A stretch of DNA of 64,000 nucleotides, from NCBI GenBank assembly GCA_963836015.1, contig CAWIIF010000008.1:310001-374000 (forward strand). The letters run 5' to 3'. Positions 25,231 to 33,790 of this stretch are shown here, piece after piece. The notes beneath the pieces were generated by a model. It made no database searches and had not been told where the DNA came from. It saw only the letters and a list, made by a program, of their open reading frames with translations. Made by a program: the position numbers and the translations under genes. Numbering within the stretch: the stretch's first letter is position 1; each line of letters opens with the position of its first letter. This DNA is from CAWCDJ01 sp963836015 (lineage in GTDB: Bacteria; Acidobacteriota; Terriglobia; Bryobacterales; Bryobacteraceae).

Positions 25231-26628
25231 CTACTTCTTCTTCCCCAACGCCCTGCGCTTGGCCGCCCAGCCCTCTTTCACGCTCTGGCGGGCGCGGCCG
25301 AGCGCCAGCGCATCCGCCGGCACCGGCTCGGTGATCACGGAGCCGGCCGCCACGTACGCGCCGCCCTCGATTTCGATCGGCGCCACCAGCGTCGAATTGC
25401 TTCCGATGAACGCCCCCGCGCCGATGCGCGTCGGGTACTTGTGGAAGCCGTCGTAATTGCAGGTAATCGTGCCCGCCCCGATATTGACCTTGGGGCCGAT
25501 CTCCGAATCCCCCAGGTAAGCCAGGTGGTTGGCCTTGGACCCGGCGCCGAGGCGCGTCTTCTTCAACTCCACGAAGTTGCCGATGTGCGCCCCTGCCTCC
25601 ACATGGTTGCCGGGTCGCAGCCGCGCGAACGGACCGGCGATCACGCCGCCCTCCAGCCGCGAGTCTCCGATGATGCTGAACGAGCCGATCTCCACGCCGT
25701 CGCCGATCTCGGAATTCTGCACGATCGCACAAGTCCGTATGTGGCAGCTCTCGCCGATGGTCGTTCGTCCGACGATGCGCGCGAACGGCTCGATCACCGT
25801 ATCGATCCCGACCGTCACACCGGAATCGATGGTCACCGTCTCCGGCTTTTCGATGGTCACGCCCGCCAGCATCAGCTCGTGGACCTTGCGGTCGCGGAGG
25901 AGGCGGTCCACACCAGCCAGCTCGACGCGAGTGTTGATGCCCAGGGCTTCCCGCTCATCCTCGATCTGCATGGCCTCCACCGGGTGCCCGGCGCGCGTCA
26001 GGATCTCGGCCATGTCGGTGAGGTAATATTCGCGGGCCGGATTGTCGGGCCGGATCTCGTCCACGTGCTTCCAGAAAAGGTCCGCGCGAAAGCAGTAGAT
26101 CCCCATGTTGGCTTCGCGGATCGCCAGCTCCTCGGGGGTCCCGGCCTTCTGCTCCACGATGCGGGTGACGCGCCCGCGCGCGTCGCGAATCACGCGCCCG
26201 TAGCCGGTCGGGTCGTTCATCATCGCGGTCATCAGGACCGCCGCGGAATCGCCGGCCGTTTCGATTTCGATCAGCCGCTTCAGCGTAGACGCGCGCAGCA
26301 GCGGGCAGTCGCCGTAGAGCACCATGAGGTAGCCGTCGAGCCCCGCCAGCCGGTCGCGGCCGCTCTTCACGGCGTGCCCGGTTCCCAGTTGTTCCTTCTG
26401 CTCGATGAACCCCACGCCGGGAACCGTAATCGTCTTTTGGACCTCTTCGGCCTGGTGGCCGACCACCACGAAAATACGGTCGGGCGTGGTCAGCTCGAGC
26501 GCCGTGTCCACCACGTGTTCGACCAGCGCCTTGCCTCCGGCGCGGTGCAGCACTTTGGCCTTGCGCGATTTCATCCGGGTGCCCAGGCCGGCGGCCAGGA
26601 TGACAATTGTCACGGGAGTCTGCATCAT
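25231..26628 (-). CDS. glmU: Bifunctional GlmU (GlcNAc-1-P uridyltransferase / GlcN-1-P acetyltransferase)
   Basis: Starting at ATG 26628 (or 26625) gives 465 residues, typical length. The N-terminal nucleotidyltransferase domain has VILAAGLGTRMKSRKAKVL and GYLMVLYGDCPLL. The left-handed beta-helix domain shows hexapeptide repeats (IGDGVEIGSFSIIGDSRLEGGV, RPGNHVEAGAHIGNFVELKK) and the acetyl-CoA end NIGAGTITCNYDGFHKY. It makes UDP-GlcNAc for peptidoglycan and LPS. The open frame extends to 27441 but overlaps yvcK out of frame and is not used. It is the last gene of a seven-gene operon, 5 bp after yvcK. Confidence 0.95.
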   Translation of the reverse strand: MMQTPVTIVILAAGLGTRMKSRKAKVLHRAGGKALVEHVVDTALELTTPDRIFVVVGHQAEEVQKTITVPGVGFIEQKEQLGTGHAVKSGRDRLAGLDGYLMVLYGDCPLLRASTLKRLIEIETAGDSAAVLMTAMMNDPTGYGRVIRDARGRVTRIVEQKAGTPEELAIREANMGIYCFRADLFWKHVDEIRPDNPAREYYLTDMAEILTRAGHPVEAMQIEDEREALGINTRVELAGVDRLLRDRKVHELMLAGVTIEKPETVTIDSGVTVGIDTVIEPFARIVGRTTIGESCHIRTCAIVQNSEIGDGVEIGSFSIIGDSRLEGGVIAGPFARLRPGNHVEAGAHIGNFVELKKTRLGAGSKANHLAYLGDSEIGPKVNIGAGTITCNYDGFHKYPTRIGAGAFIGSNSTLVAPIEIEGGAYVAAGSVITEPVPADALALGRARQSVKEGWAAKRRALGKKK

Positions 26629-26633
26629 TTCTA

Positions 26634-27653
26634 TTATGCGGTCTGCGCTTCGCCGGTCCGGCGCCGCCGCCCTTCCTGGGCCAGCTTGACCACCACCGCG
26701 GCTGCCGATGCCGGGTCGTGGCGCACCCGGTCCGTCTGCCCCACCAGGTTGCCCGCCACCACCTTCAAACCCATTTTGAAGAGGTCGTCGATGTTGTTTT
26801 CCACCGGCAGGGCCTCTTCCCGGGCGTAGCGCTTCTTGAGCGCTGAAGTGATCGGCCGGATATTCACCACGGCGTAATCGAGCAGCGGGCCTTTGGCATG
26901 ACGGTGGATGGCGCGTATGTGGTCGGACGCGCGGAATTGCGACGTCTCGCCGGGCTGCCACATCAGGTTGACGAAGTAGGCCTTGACGGCGGGCGAGCGC
27001 CGGATGGCGGCCGTGATCCCTTCCACCAGCAGGTTGGGGATGACGCTGGTGAACAGCGAGCCGGGCCCGAGGGTCACGACATCCGCTTCGGCGATCGCCG
27101 CCAGGGCCTCCGGCAGGGGCTTGACCTGCCGCGGAATCAGGCGGATCGTCTTGATCCGGGTGCGGCTGCGGCTGATGCGCGTCTCGCCCACCACTTTCGA
27201 TCCGTCTTCGAGCGTGGCTTCGAGCGCCACGTTGGCGGCGGTCGCCGGATAGATGCGTCCGGCGATCTTGAGCACTTCCGAAGAGGCCCGCACGGCCTCC
27301 GGAAAATCGCCCATCACCTGCGTGAGCGCCATCAGGAACAGGTTGCCGAAGCTGTGTCCCTTGAGGCCGCGACCCGCCTGAAACCGGTATTGGAACAGGC
27401 GCGACAGCAGCGCGGAATCCTCGCTCAGCGCCACCATGCAATTGCGTATGTCGCCTGGGGGCAGCACGTCGAACTCGCGCCGCAGCCGCCCGGAACTGCC
27501 GCCGTCGTCGGTGACGGTCACGATGGCGGTGACGTCCACCGCGGGCGCCGAGGGATCCACGCGCCGGGTGTAGTATTTGAGCCCTTCGAGCAGCGCGGAG
27601 AGCCCGGTGCCGCCGCCGATGGCGACGACCCGGAGAGGTGACGTTTCGTCCAT
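26634..27653 (-). CDS. yvcK: YvcK/CofD-type gluconeogenesis-factor family protein
   Basis: The 339-residue protein has the family nucleotide-binding motif VAIGGGTGLSALLEGLK at residues 9-25, DDGGSSGRLRREFDVLPPGDIRNC and GNLFLMALTQVMGDF, and ADVVTLGPGSLFTSVIPNLLV. YvcK binds UDP-sugars and links carbon metabolism to cell-wall synthesis in Bacillus. Its position directly before glmU, whose product is UDP-GlcNAc, agrees with that role. Confidence 0.92.
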   Translation of the reverse strand: MDETSPLRVVAIGGGTGLSALLEGLKYYTRRVDPSAPAVDVTAIVTVTDDGGSSGRLRREFDVLPPGDIRNCMVALSEDSALLSRLFQYRFQAGRGLKGHSFGNLFLMALTQVMGDFPEAVRASSEVLKIAGRIYPATAANVALEATLEDGSKVVGETRISRSRTRIKTIRLIPRQVKPLPEALAAIAEADVVTLGPGSLFTSVIPNLLVEGITAAIRRSPAVKAYFVNLMWQPGETSQFRASDHIRAIHRHAKGPLLDYAVVNIRPITSALKKRYAREEALPVENNIDDLFKMGLKVVAGNLVGQTDRVRHDPASAAAVVVKLAQEGRRRRTGEAQTA

Positions 27654-27680
27654 GGAGTTAGCAAGCAGCGCGCCGGAAAG

Positions 27681-28307
27681 TTACCAGCCTTTCTTTTCCG
27701 GGTAGATCAGCGAGTCGAACGGGGGCTGGTTGGCAAGCGGCGCGAAATCGGCGTCCTGCCGCGCGATGAGCCGGTTGCGGGGCTCCAGCTCGATGGCCCG
27801 CTTGAGGTTCTCGTGGGCCCCCGCCAGGTCGCCGCCCAGGGCCTGCGCCAGGGCCAGCGCGTAGTGAATATGGTCCCTGCCCGGAGCCATCTGGAGTGCT
27901 TTTTCCAGGTGCTGTCGCGCTTCCGCGAGATTGCGCGTGTTGATCAGCGCCACGCCGTAGTTGTAGTAGTCTTCCGCCGACTGCAGGCTCACCGCGGCCT
28001 GCTGCAGGCGGCGGTCGCACATCGCGATGTGCAGCCGCGCGCGCTGCGCGACGTCGCGTTCCGGCCCCTGTGCCACCAGCGCGAACTGCTCCCGCGCTTC
28101 CCGCAACTTGCGGGCGTGGAACAGTTTCATGGCGGCTTCGAAGGAGGCCAGCTGTTTCCCGCTGTCCAGCGACTTCTCCGCCGCCACGGCGACCGGGCGC
28201 GACGCAGACTTGTCCGGATCCGCGGGCTTGGCTGTCTTCGATACCGGTGGTTTGCTCATGCGCCTTTCGATGTTCTTCGCCGCAACCGTCTTCTTCTTTT
28301 CAGGCAT
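27681..28307 (-). CDS. TPR-repeat protein with basic N-terminus
   Basis: The 208-residue protein begins with a Lys-rich unstructured segment (PEKKKTVAAKNIERR) and then has TPR-like helices (AMKLFHARKLREAREQF; YYNYGVALINTRNLAEARQHLEKALQMAP; ALAQALGGDLAGAHENLKRAI). It ends YPEKKGW. There is no leader, so it is likely cytoplasmic, probably a scaffold for a protein complex. The partners cannot be told. It lies 27 bp upstream of yvcK in the operon. Confidence 0.75.
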   Translation of the reverse strand: MPEKKKTVAAKNIERRMSKPPVSKTAKPADPDKSASRPVAVAAEKSLDSGKQLASFEAAMKLFHARKLREAREQFALVAQGPERDVAQRARLHIAMCDRRLQQAAVSLQSAEDYYNYGVALINTRNLAEARQHLEKALQMAPGRDHIHYALALAQALGGDLAGAHENLKRAIELEPRNRLIARQDADFAPLANQPPFDSLIYPEKKGW

Positions 28308-28388
28308 GTTGGCCAGACCAGCCCTGGCAGACCGAACGCCTAGCGTTTATACCAGACGGCACGGATCGGGCGCAACCGCTATACTCCA

Positions 28389-29390
28389 TTATCCCAATCC
28401 GGCATCCCGAAGGAAGCGGGCCGATTCCTCGGGCGGAGTCGGGTTGATATAGAAGCCCGTTCCCCACTCGAAGCCCGCCACCTTCGTCAGCTTGGGGATG
28501 ATCTCCACGTGCCAGTGGTAGTGGGGCAGCGGGGGGTCCTGCACCGGGGCGCTGTGCACAATAAAATTGTAGGGGGGCCGCTCGAGGACTTTATCGATCT
28601 TGCGCATGGTGGAGCGCAGCACGAAGGCCAGGTTCTGCAGCGTCTGCGCATCCGACGCCTCGAAGTGCGATTCGTGGCGCTTGGGCAGAATCCAGGTCTC
28701 GAAGGGAAACCGCGGCGCATAGGGCGCCAGCACCGTGAAGCGATCCGTTTCCATCACCAGGCGCACGCCGGCGGCGGTCTCCTGCTGGATGATGTCGCAG
28801 AAGATGCAGCGCTCCTTCATTTCATAAAAGATGCGTGATTCGTCCACCTCTTCCTTGACCCGCTTGGGAATGACGGGGAGCGCGATCAATTGCGAGTGCG
28901 GGTGTTCGAGGGACGCTCCGGCGGCCTCGCCGTGATTCTTGAACAGGAGGATGTAGCGGAAGCGGCGGTCCTTCTTCAGGTCGTTGACCCGTTCGCGGAA
29001 GGCCCACAGCACTTCCTCGATCTGGCGCTCGGGCATTTCCGCGATGGTCAACGAGTGGTTCGGCGTCTCGATGACCACTTCGTGCGCGCCGATGCCGTTC
29101 ATCTTGTCGTACATGCCCTCGCCCTGCCGGGTGAGCTCGCCTTCAATCCCGAGCACGGGAAACTTATTGGGCACCACGCGCACGCGCCACCCCGGTTCGT
29201 CGCGCCCGCCGCTGTCGCGGAAGGCCAGAACCTCGGGCGGGGTCTTGTGCTCGTTCCCGTAATCGAACGGGCAAACGCCGTTTGAGGCGGGGGGCACCGA
29301 CTGGCGAACGAAATCGCTCGGGCGCTTGGCGCGGTCGGTGGCGATGATGACCCAACGCCCCGTGACTGGGTCCTTACGCAATTCGGGCAA
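28389..29390 (-). CDS. galT: GalT-like galactose-1-phosphate uridylyltransferase
   Basis: The 333-residue protein matches the HIT-superfamily GalT in order: PVTGRWVIIATDRAKRPSDF, VPNKFPVLGIEG, the catalytic EHPHSQLIALPVIP (HPHxQ), metal-site candidate CIFCD and the C-terminal HYHWHVEIIPK. It transfers UMP between UDP-glucose and galactose-1-phosphate (Leloir pathway). Some members of this family are ADP-sugar or unassigned transferases, so the exact donor is not settled. It lies in the envelope-precursor operon. Confidence 0.85.
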   Translation of the reverse strand: MPELRKDPVTGRWVIIATDRAKRPSDFVRQSVPPASNGVCPFDYGNEHKTPPEVLAFRDSGGRDEPGWRVRVVPNKFPVLGIEGELTRQGEGMYDKMNGIGAHEVVIETPNHSLTIAEMPERQIEEVLWAFRERVNDLKKDRRFRYILLFKNHGEAAGASLEHPHSQLIALPVIPKRVKEEVDESRIFYEMKERCIFCDIIQQETAAGVRLVMETDRFTVLAPYAPRFPFETWILPKRHESHFEASDAQTLQNLAFVLRSTMRKIDKVLERPPYNFIVHSAPVQDPPLPHYHWHVEIIPKLTKVAGFEWGTGFYINPTPPEESARFLRDAGLG

Positions 29391-29445
29391 AGATGCAAAG
29401 ACCTCCGGAATCGAGAGCCGTCATCAGCAATTCATGATTATATCG

Positions 29446-29847
29446 TTATCCGAAGGCATCCCTAAGCCATTCGATGCGCGGTGGATCACTCAGCACAATG
29501 CCGACGATATCGAAACGTGTCTTCCGAAATTCGATTCCGGCGCGGCGAGCGTAGTCGCGGGCGGCGCGCCGGAGATGCGCGCGCTTCTCTGCATCCACCG
29601 CGCGGTCCGGGGGGCCGAACTCGCCGGTGGCTCGCGTTTTGACTTCCACGAACACCAGGGTTGAACCGTGCCAGGCCACCAGGTCGAGTTCGCCCGACCC
29701 GGAGCGCGTCCGGTAGTTGCGCGCCACCACCGTGCATCCGTGCGCCCGCAGATAGCGGTGCGCGAGATCCTCGCCGAGCCGCCCGTGGTCTTCCGGATGC
29801 GAGCGCCGCCGCAGCGCATCCGCCGCGCGGTAGAAGAGCGAGATCAT
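29446..29847 (-). CDS. YraN/UPF0102-family protein (nuclease-like fold)
   Basis: The 133-residue protein has the family core: GEDLAHRYLRAHGCTVVARNYR, GELDLVAWHGSTLVFVEVKTRATG (the acidic residues and EVK are the nuclease-like site), then KRAHLRRAARDYARR. The biological role is unclear; restriction-endonuclease-like enzymes and division-associated proteins have been proposed. The start overlaps the methyltransferase stop by 4 bp, so the two are coupled. Confidence 0.88.
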   Translation of the reverse strand: MISLFYRAADALRRRSHPEDHGRLGEDLAHRYLRAHGCTVVARNYRTRSGSGELDLVAWHGSTLVFVEVKTRATGEFGPPDRAVDAEKRAHLRRAARDYARRAGIEFRKTRFDIVGIVLSDPPRIEWLRDAFG

Positions 29848-30398
29848 TTTAGAACCTCAAATTCGAATTGCATGACCTTGCCGCGTACGATATAGCACAA
29901 GTAATACTCCCAGAAGCGGCGGTACCGCGGGAACCGGTTCACCAGGAACTCGAACCCCAGCCACCTCCAGAAGGCAAGTAGCTTCAGGCGGACGGAAATC
30001 TCGCGAAAACGGGCCTTCGAGTAGTACCCGAAGCCGCCGTGATCCTCGCCGAAGTAACGGAAGCTGAAACTGTTGAGGTGGTGCTTGTGGGTGGGGTCGC
30101 AGAAGGAGGAGAAGTCGCTGTAGTGGGGCGTCTCGATGCGCACGGTCCCGCCGCTGCGCACCAGGCGGTGGAACTCTTCCATGGTGCGGATCACGTCGTC
30201 CACGTGCTCGATGACGTGAATGGCGGTGAGGCGGTCGAAGGCGCTGTCGGCAAACGGGTAGGGGAACCGGTCGAGGTCGGCGAGGACATCGGCGCGGCTG
30301 GCGGGATTCCGGTCGAGCCCGATGGAACCGGGTTGTTTGTGGATCCCGCAGCCGACGTCGAGAGTTCTGGCCGCTCTCAGGCCACTGCCTTCAGGCAT
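29844..30398 (-). CDS. Class I SAM-dependent methyltransferase
   Basis: The 184-residue protein carries motif I (LDVGCGIHKQPGSIGLDR, near residue 14), the acidic loop ADVLADLDRFPYPF and a post-motif segment FDRLTAIHVIEHVDDVIRTM. It methylates an unidentified substrate. Its start lies within the 3' end of the aminotransferase gene (22 bp overlap), so the two are translationally coupled, which makes it likely they act in one pathway. Confidence 0.82.
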   Translation of the reverse strand: MPEGSGLRAARTLDVGCGIHKQPGSIGLDRNPASRADVLADLDRFPYPFADSAFDRLTAIHVIEHVDDVIRTMEEFHRLVRSGGTVRIETPHYSDFSSFCDPTHKHHLNSFSFRYFGEDHGGFGYYSKARFREISVRLKLLAFWRWLGFEFLVNRFPRYRRFWEYYLCYIVRGKVMQFEFEVLK

Positions 30399-31726
30399 TC
30401 CTCCAGAGTATCAAGTGCGAAATCGCACTGGTCGCGGTTGATGGTGAGCGGCGGGCACAGCCGCAGGGTGTTATCTCCGGCGCCCAGGATGAGGAGGCCG
30501 CGCTCGAAGGCCATCTGCACCACGGCATCGCGCAGCTGCGGGGCCTTCTGTTTGGTTTCCTGATCGCGCACCAGCTCGATACCCAGCATCAGGCCGAGCC
30601 CGCGGACGTCGCCCACGATCGGGAAGCGTTCGGGCCAGGCGCGCAGGCGGTCCATCAGGTGGCGGCCCATGGCGGCGGCGTTCTCGATGAGGCCCTCTTC
30701 CAGAAGCTGGATGGTGGCGAGGGCCGCGGCGCAGGCCACCGGGTTGCCGCCGAAGGTGGAGGCGTGCGCGCCAGGCGGCCAGGTCATCAGGTCGGCGCGC
30801 GCCACGGTGGCGCCGAGCGGCATGCCGCTGGCGATGCCCTTGGCCACCGCCAGGATATCGGGGAAGAGATCGAAATGCTCGGAGGCCCACATCCTGCCGG
30901 TGCGGCCCATGCCGGACTGCACTTCATCGACGATCAGCAGGATAGAGTTTTCCGCGGCCACGCGCTGCAGCTCATCGAAGAACTTGCGCGGGGGAACCAC
31001 ATAGCCGCCTTCGCCCTGCACCGCCTCCAGCACGATGGCGGCGGTCTCCTCCGCCGGCGCGATGGTCTTGAGCAGCGTGTTCTCGATGTGAGCGACGCAT
31101 TCGACCCCGCAGTTCTCGGGCTTCTGGCCGAACGGGCAGCGGTAGCAATAGGGATAGGGCGCGTGCACCACGCCGGGGACGAGCGGCCCGAAGCGGCCGC
31201 GCTGCACGGCTTTGCGCGCGGTGAGGGAGAGCGCCCCCATGGTACGGCCGTGGAAGCTGCCGAAGAAGGCGATCAGCTTGTCGCGCCCGGTGGCATACCG
31301 CGCCAGCTTGATCGCGCCCTCGATGGCTTCGGCGCCGGAATTGCCGAACGAAACGCGCCGGGGGGCGTCGCCGGGTGCGATCTGGGACAGTTTCTCGGCC
31401 AGCGCGACCAGCTCTTCGTAATAGAAATCGGTGCCCGACATGTGGATCAGGCGGGCCGCCTGCTTTTGGATGGCCTCGACCACGCGCGGGTGGCAGTGGC
31501 CGGTCGCGACCACGGCGATCCCGGCATTGAAATCGAGAAAGCGGTTGCCGTCCACATCTTCGACGATGGCGCCTTCCCCGCGGTGGGCCACCAGCGGGTA
31601 GCAGCGCGTGTAGGACGGGGAAACGACGCGCGTGTCGCGGTCGATGATGGCGCGCGCACGGGGGCCGGGCAGGGGAGCGGTCACCCGCGGAAGATCCAGG
31701 TGGACCTGTTCCAGGGTCTTACCCAT
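30377..31726 (-). CDS. Class III PLP-dependent aminotransferase (ornithine/GABA-type)
   Basis: The ATG at 31726 (MGKTLEQVHLDL), with GGAG 8 bp upstream, gives 449 residues; a longer frame to 31792 lacks such a site. Class III landmarks: RFLDFNAGIAVVATGH, GNSGAEAIEGAIKLAR, FHGRTMGALSLT, IVDEVQSGMGRTG and AVAKGIASGMPLGA with the PLP Lys. An insert with YPYCYRCPFGQKPENCGVEC carries five cysteines, likely metal-binding or structural. It transfers an amino group from ornithine, GABA or a similar omega-amine; the exact donor is not determined. First gene of the operon. Confidence 0.87.
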   Translation of the reverse strand: MGKTLEQVHLDLPRVTAPLPGPRARAIIDRDTRVVSPSYTRCYPLVAHRGEGAIVEDVDGNRFLDFNAGIAVVATGHCHPRVVEAIQKQAARLIHMSGTDFYYEELVALAEKLSQIAPGDAPRRVSFGNSGAEAIEGAIKLARYATGRDKLIAFFGSFHGRTMGALSLTARKAVQRGRFGPLVPGVVHAPYPYCYRCPFGQKPENCGVECVAHIENTLLKTIAPAEETAAIVLEAVQGEGGYVVPPRKFFDELQRVAAENSILLIVDEVQSGMGRTGRMWASEHFDLFPDILAVAKGIASGMPLGATVARADLMTWPPGAHASTFGGNPVACAAALATIQLLEEGLIENAAAMGRHLMDRLRAWPERFPIVGDVRGLGLMLGIELVRDQETKQKAPQLRDAVVQMAFERGLLILGAGDNTLRLCPPLTINRDQCDFALDTLEECLKAVA

Positions 31727-31940
31727 AGTTAATCTCCTATTCAGTTGTGGGGTTGAGGACCTGCACGCGGCGACAAAAGATACGGTCCGCATGCGCCGCC
31801 AGGCAAGGCGGGGAACCTAATCGGAGCCGAAGAGCCCTGGCCGCGAATTGGAGGGCGTGACCGCCATATCCTTATTTTACGCCCGAAGCGCGAGAATCGC
31901 GAACAGCAGGGATATAATTGCACCCTGAGGAGACGTACCA

Positions 31941-32357
31941 ATGGCACAGAAGATCGGGCCCAACCAGTATGACCTCCAGGGACAGGGAGTCACCATCAGT
32001 TATTCGACTTCCAGCATTGGCGGGAAGCCGCAACTGGCTCTGAAGAAGGGCCGCAACACGCTCAACTTCAGCGGGGACGAGATCGGCGTATTGGAGACCG
32101 CGATCGGCACGCTGGTTTCCGTGACCATCGCGAAGACCGTGGATCAGGGATTCACTACCTTCAGCTTCCTGCTTCCGGCGATCGACCTTTCGAAGGTCGG
32201 CGCAAAACAGGCATTCCGCACGACCGGCATCACCACGGTCCATAAGACGAGCATCGTCGGACCACCCAAAGGGCTCCAGGAGGTCTATAAGTTTGTCGAA
32301 CTTCGAGGCACGGCACAGCAAGTCGAGTTTCTGGCACAGAAGACGGCGAATGGCTGA
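31941..32357 (+). CDS. Conserved hypothetical beta-rich protein
   Basis: The 138-residue protein has an upstream GAGGAGA site and mostly strand-forming sequence (VTISYSTSSIGGKPQLAL, TFSFLLPAIDLSKVG). No leader, TM or catalytic motif is visible. The stop overlaps the next gene's ATG by 8 bp (ATGGCTGA), so the two are probably coupled. The function is unknown. Confidence 0.7.
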   Translation: MAQKIGPNQYDLQGQGVTISYSTSSIGGKPQLALKKGRNTLNFSGDEIGVLETAIGTLVSVTIAKTVDQGFTTFSFLLPAIDLSKVGAKQAFRTTGITTVHKTSIVGPPKGLQEVYKFVELRGTAQQVEFLAQKTANG

Positions 32358-33450
32358 CCTATTTCGAACGGCGGCCGTTCTGGTTTTGACGGGGCTGGCG
32401 GCGGCCGCCGCCCACGCGCAAGACGCCCCCCGCGCGGCGCTGCCTCCGCTGCCGGCTCCCCTGGGAGTCCCGAAGCCCGGTCCCGCGGGCGATGCGCCGT
32501 ACGCCCCGCAGCCGATCCTGCCGGGCGGCGTCGTGATCGCTCTGTACCCTTCCGGGTCGCCTTTCCTCAACGCGGAGCGCGTCCGCGAGCCCGAGCAATA
32601 CAACATGAGCCAGACGGTGCCGGGGCGAATCAACAGCATCGTCAACATCCACAACCCGTCGATCGAGATACACACGGTGGATCGCGGCATCAACACCGGC
32701 GCGGCGGTGATCCTGGCGGCGGGCGGCGGGCACAACACGCTGAACGTGGGTTCCGAGGCCGCTGACTTTGTTCCCTTCTTTTATAACTACGGCGTCAACA
32801 CGGTGATCCTGCGGAACCGGCTGCGGCGCGACGGATACAACCCGCAGACGGACGAGGTGAACGATACGCTGCAGGCGATCCGCCTGGTGCGCGCCCATGC
32901 GAAGGAGTTGAACCTCGATCCGAACAAGATCGGGATCATGGGCTTCTCGGCCGGCGCGGAGCTGGCCGCGGCAGCGGCGGTGCGGTACGACGAGTTCGAC
33001 AAGACGAACAGCGGCGCCGGCGATCCGCTGGCGGGAGTTTCCTCGCGCCCGGACTTCGCGGGGATCATCTATCCCGGCCCGTCCCCCTTCGCGCCCAACC
33101 GCACGGCTCCGCCGATTCCGCGCGACGTGCCGCCGGCCTTCCTGGTTTGCGGCGGATCGGGCGACCGGGTTCACGCCGTGTGGGCGATCGAGTATTATTC
33201 CGCGATGCTGGCCAAGGGTGTGCCGAACATCGAGATGCACCTGTATGGCAGGGGCCGGCATCCCGGCGAGCCGCTGCCCGACGGCAGCCACATGACAGGC
33301 GGGCTGACGGACCGGCGGGACACGCCGTACGGCACGTGGCAATTCCGTTTCATCGACTGGTTCCGCGATCTGGGCTTCCTGCAAAAGCCGGGAGTCGAGA
33401 CGCAGGCGGCGAAAGACGTCGCCGCGTTCGCAAGCCAGCCGGCGCGGTGA
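32350..33450 (+). CDS. Secreted alpha/beta-hydrolase (BD-FAE/esterase-like)
   Basis: The ATG at 32350 gives 366 residues with a leader ending near AAAHAQDAP. The GHNTLNVGSEAADFVPFF region is typical of family esterases with a GGGHNTL oxyanion loop. The nucleophile motif GFSAGAELAA and the acid near SGDRVHAVWAIEYY follow, and the final His lies in GRGRHPGEPL. It acts on an ester, possibly a carbohydrate acetyl or aromatic ester, outside the cytoplasm. Its start overlaps the preceding hypothetical by 8 bp. Confidence 0.82.
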   Translation: MADLFRTAAVLVLTGLAAAAAHAQDAPRAALPPLPAPLGVPKPGPAGDAPYAPQPILPGGVVIALYPSGSPFLNAERVREPEQYNMSQTVPGRINSIVNIHNPSIEIHTVDRGINTGAAVILAAGGGHNTLNVGSEAADFVPFFYNYGVNTVILRNRLRRDGYNPQTDEVNDTLQAIRLVRAHAKELNLDPNKIGIMGFSAGAELAAAAAVRYDEFDKTNSGAGDPLAGVSSRPDFAGIIYPGPSPFAPNRTAPPIPRDVPPAFLVCGGSGDRVHAVWAIEYYSAMLAKGVPNIEMHLYGRGRHPGEPLPDGSHMTGGLTDRRDTPYGTWQFRFIDWFRDLGFLQKPGVETQAAKDVAAFASQPAR

Positions 33451-33492
33451 CGCTCGCCTGCATCCGACCTCAAGAAACGCAAGAACTGACGT

Positions 33493-33726
33493 ATGAGCGG
33501 CAAAAGCTGCACCTCGCCGGCGCAAACCGGAAAGACCATCCGCGCCGCCCTTATGGTCCCGATCGCAATGGCGCCCATGGCGTTGCAAGCCGCAGATCAC
33601 AAGACGGTTCGCACCTACCACGACAAACAACACAATGACGATCACCAATGGAACAGTCAGGAAGATCGGGCTTGGGGCTGGCGTCACGACCATTCCGACG
33701 AGCAGCTCAAGATTGTAATCCATTAG
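33493..33726 (+). CDS. Small exported His/Asp-rich protein
   Basis: The 77-residue product has a leader-like segment (IRAALMVPIAMAPMALQA) and then a charged tail with TYHDKQHNDDHQWNSQEDRAW and WRHDHSD. This resembles the YHDxxHxDxHxWNxxEDRAY pattern of small exported acidobacterial proteins, but here the motif is short, so it may be truncated. The function is unknown. No clear ribosome-binding site is seen. Confidence 0.45.
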   Translation: MSGKSCTSPAQTGKTIRAALMVPIAMAPMALQAADHKTVRTYHDKQHNDDHQWNSQEDRAWGWRHDHSDEQLKIVIH

Positions 33727-33790
33727 CCTCGAACCGGACCGATCTCCACTTTGCACCGGCGGTAGCTCCGATTTTCGGAAACCTCCCAGG

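Noticed and set aside
26629..27441. N-terminal extension of the GlmU frame
   Set aside because: It runs out of frame through yvcK, which is a well-conserved gene on the same strand.
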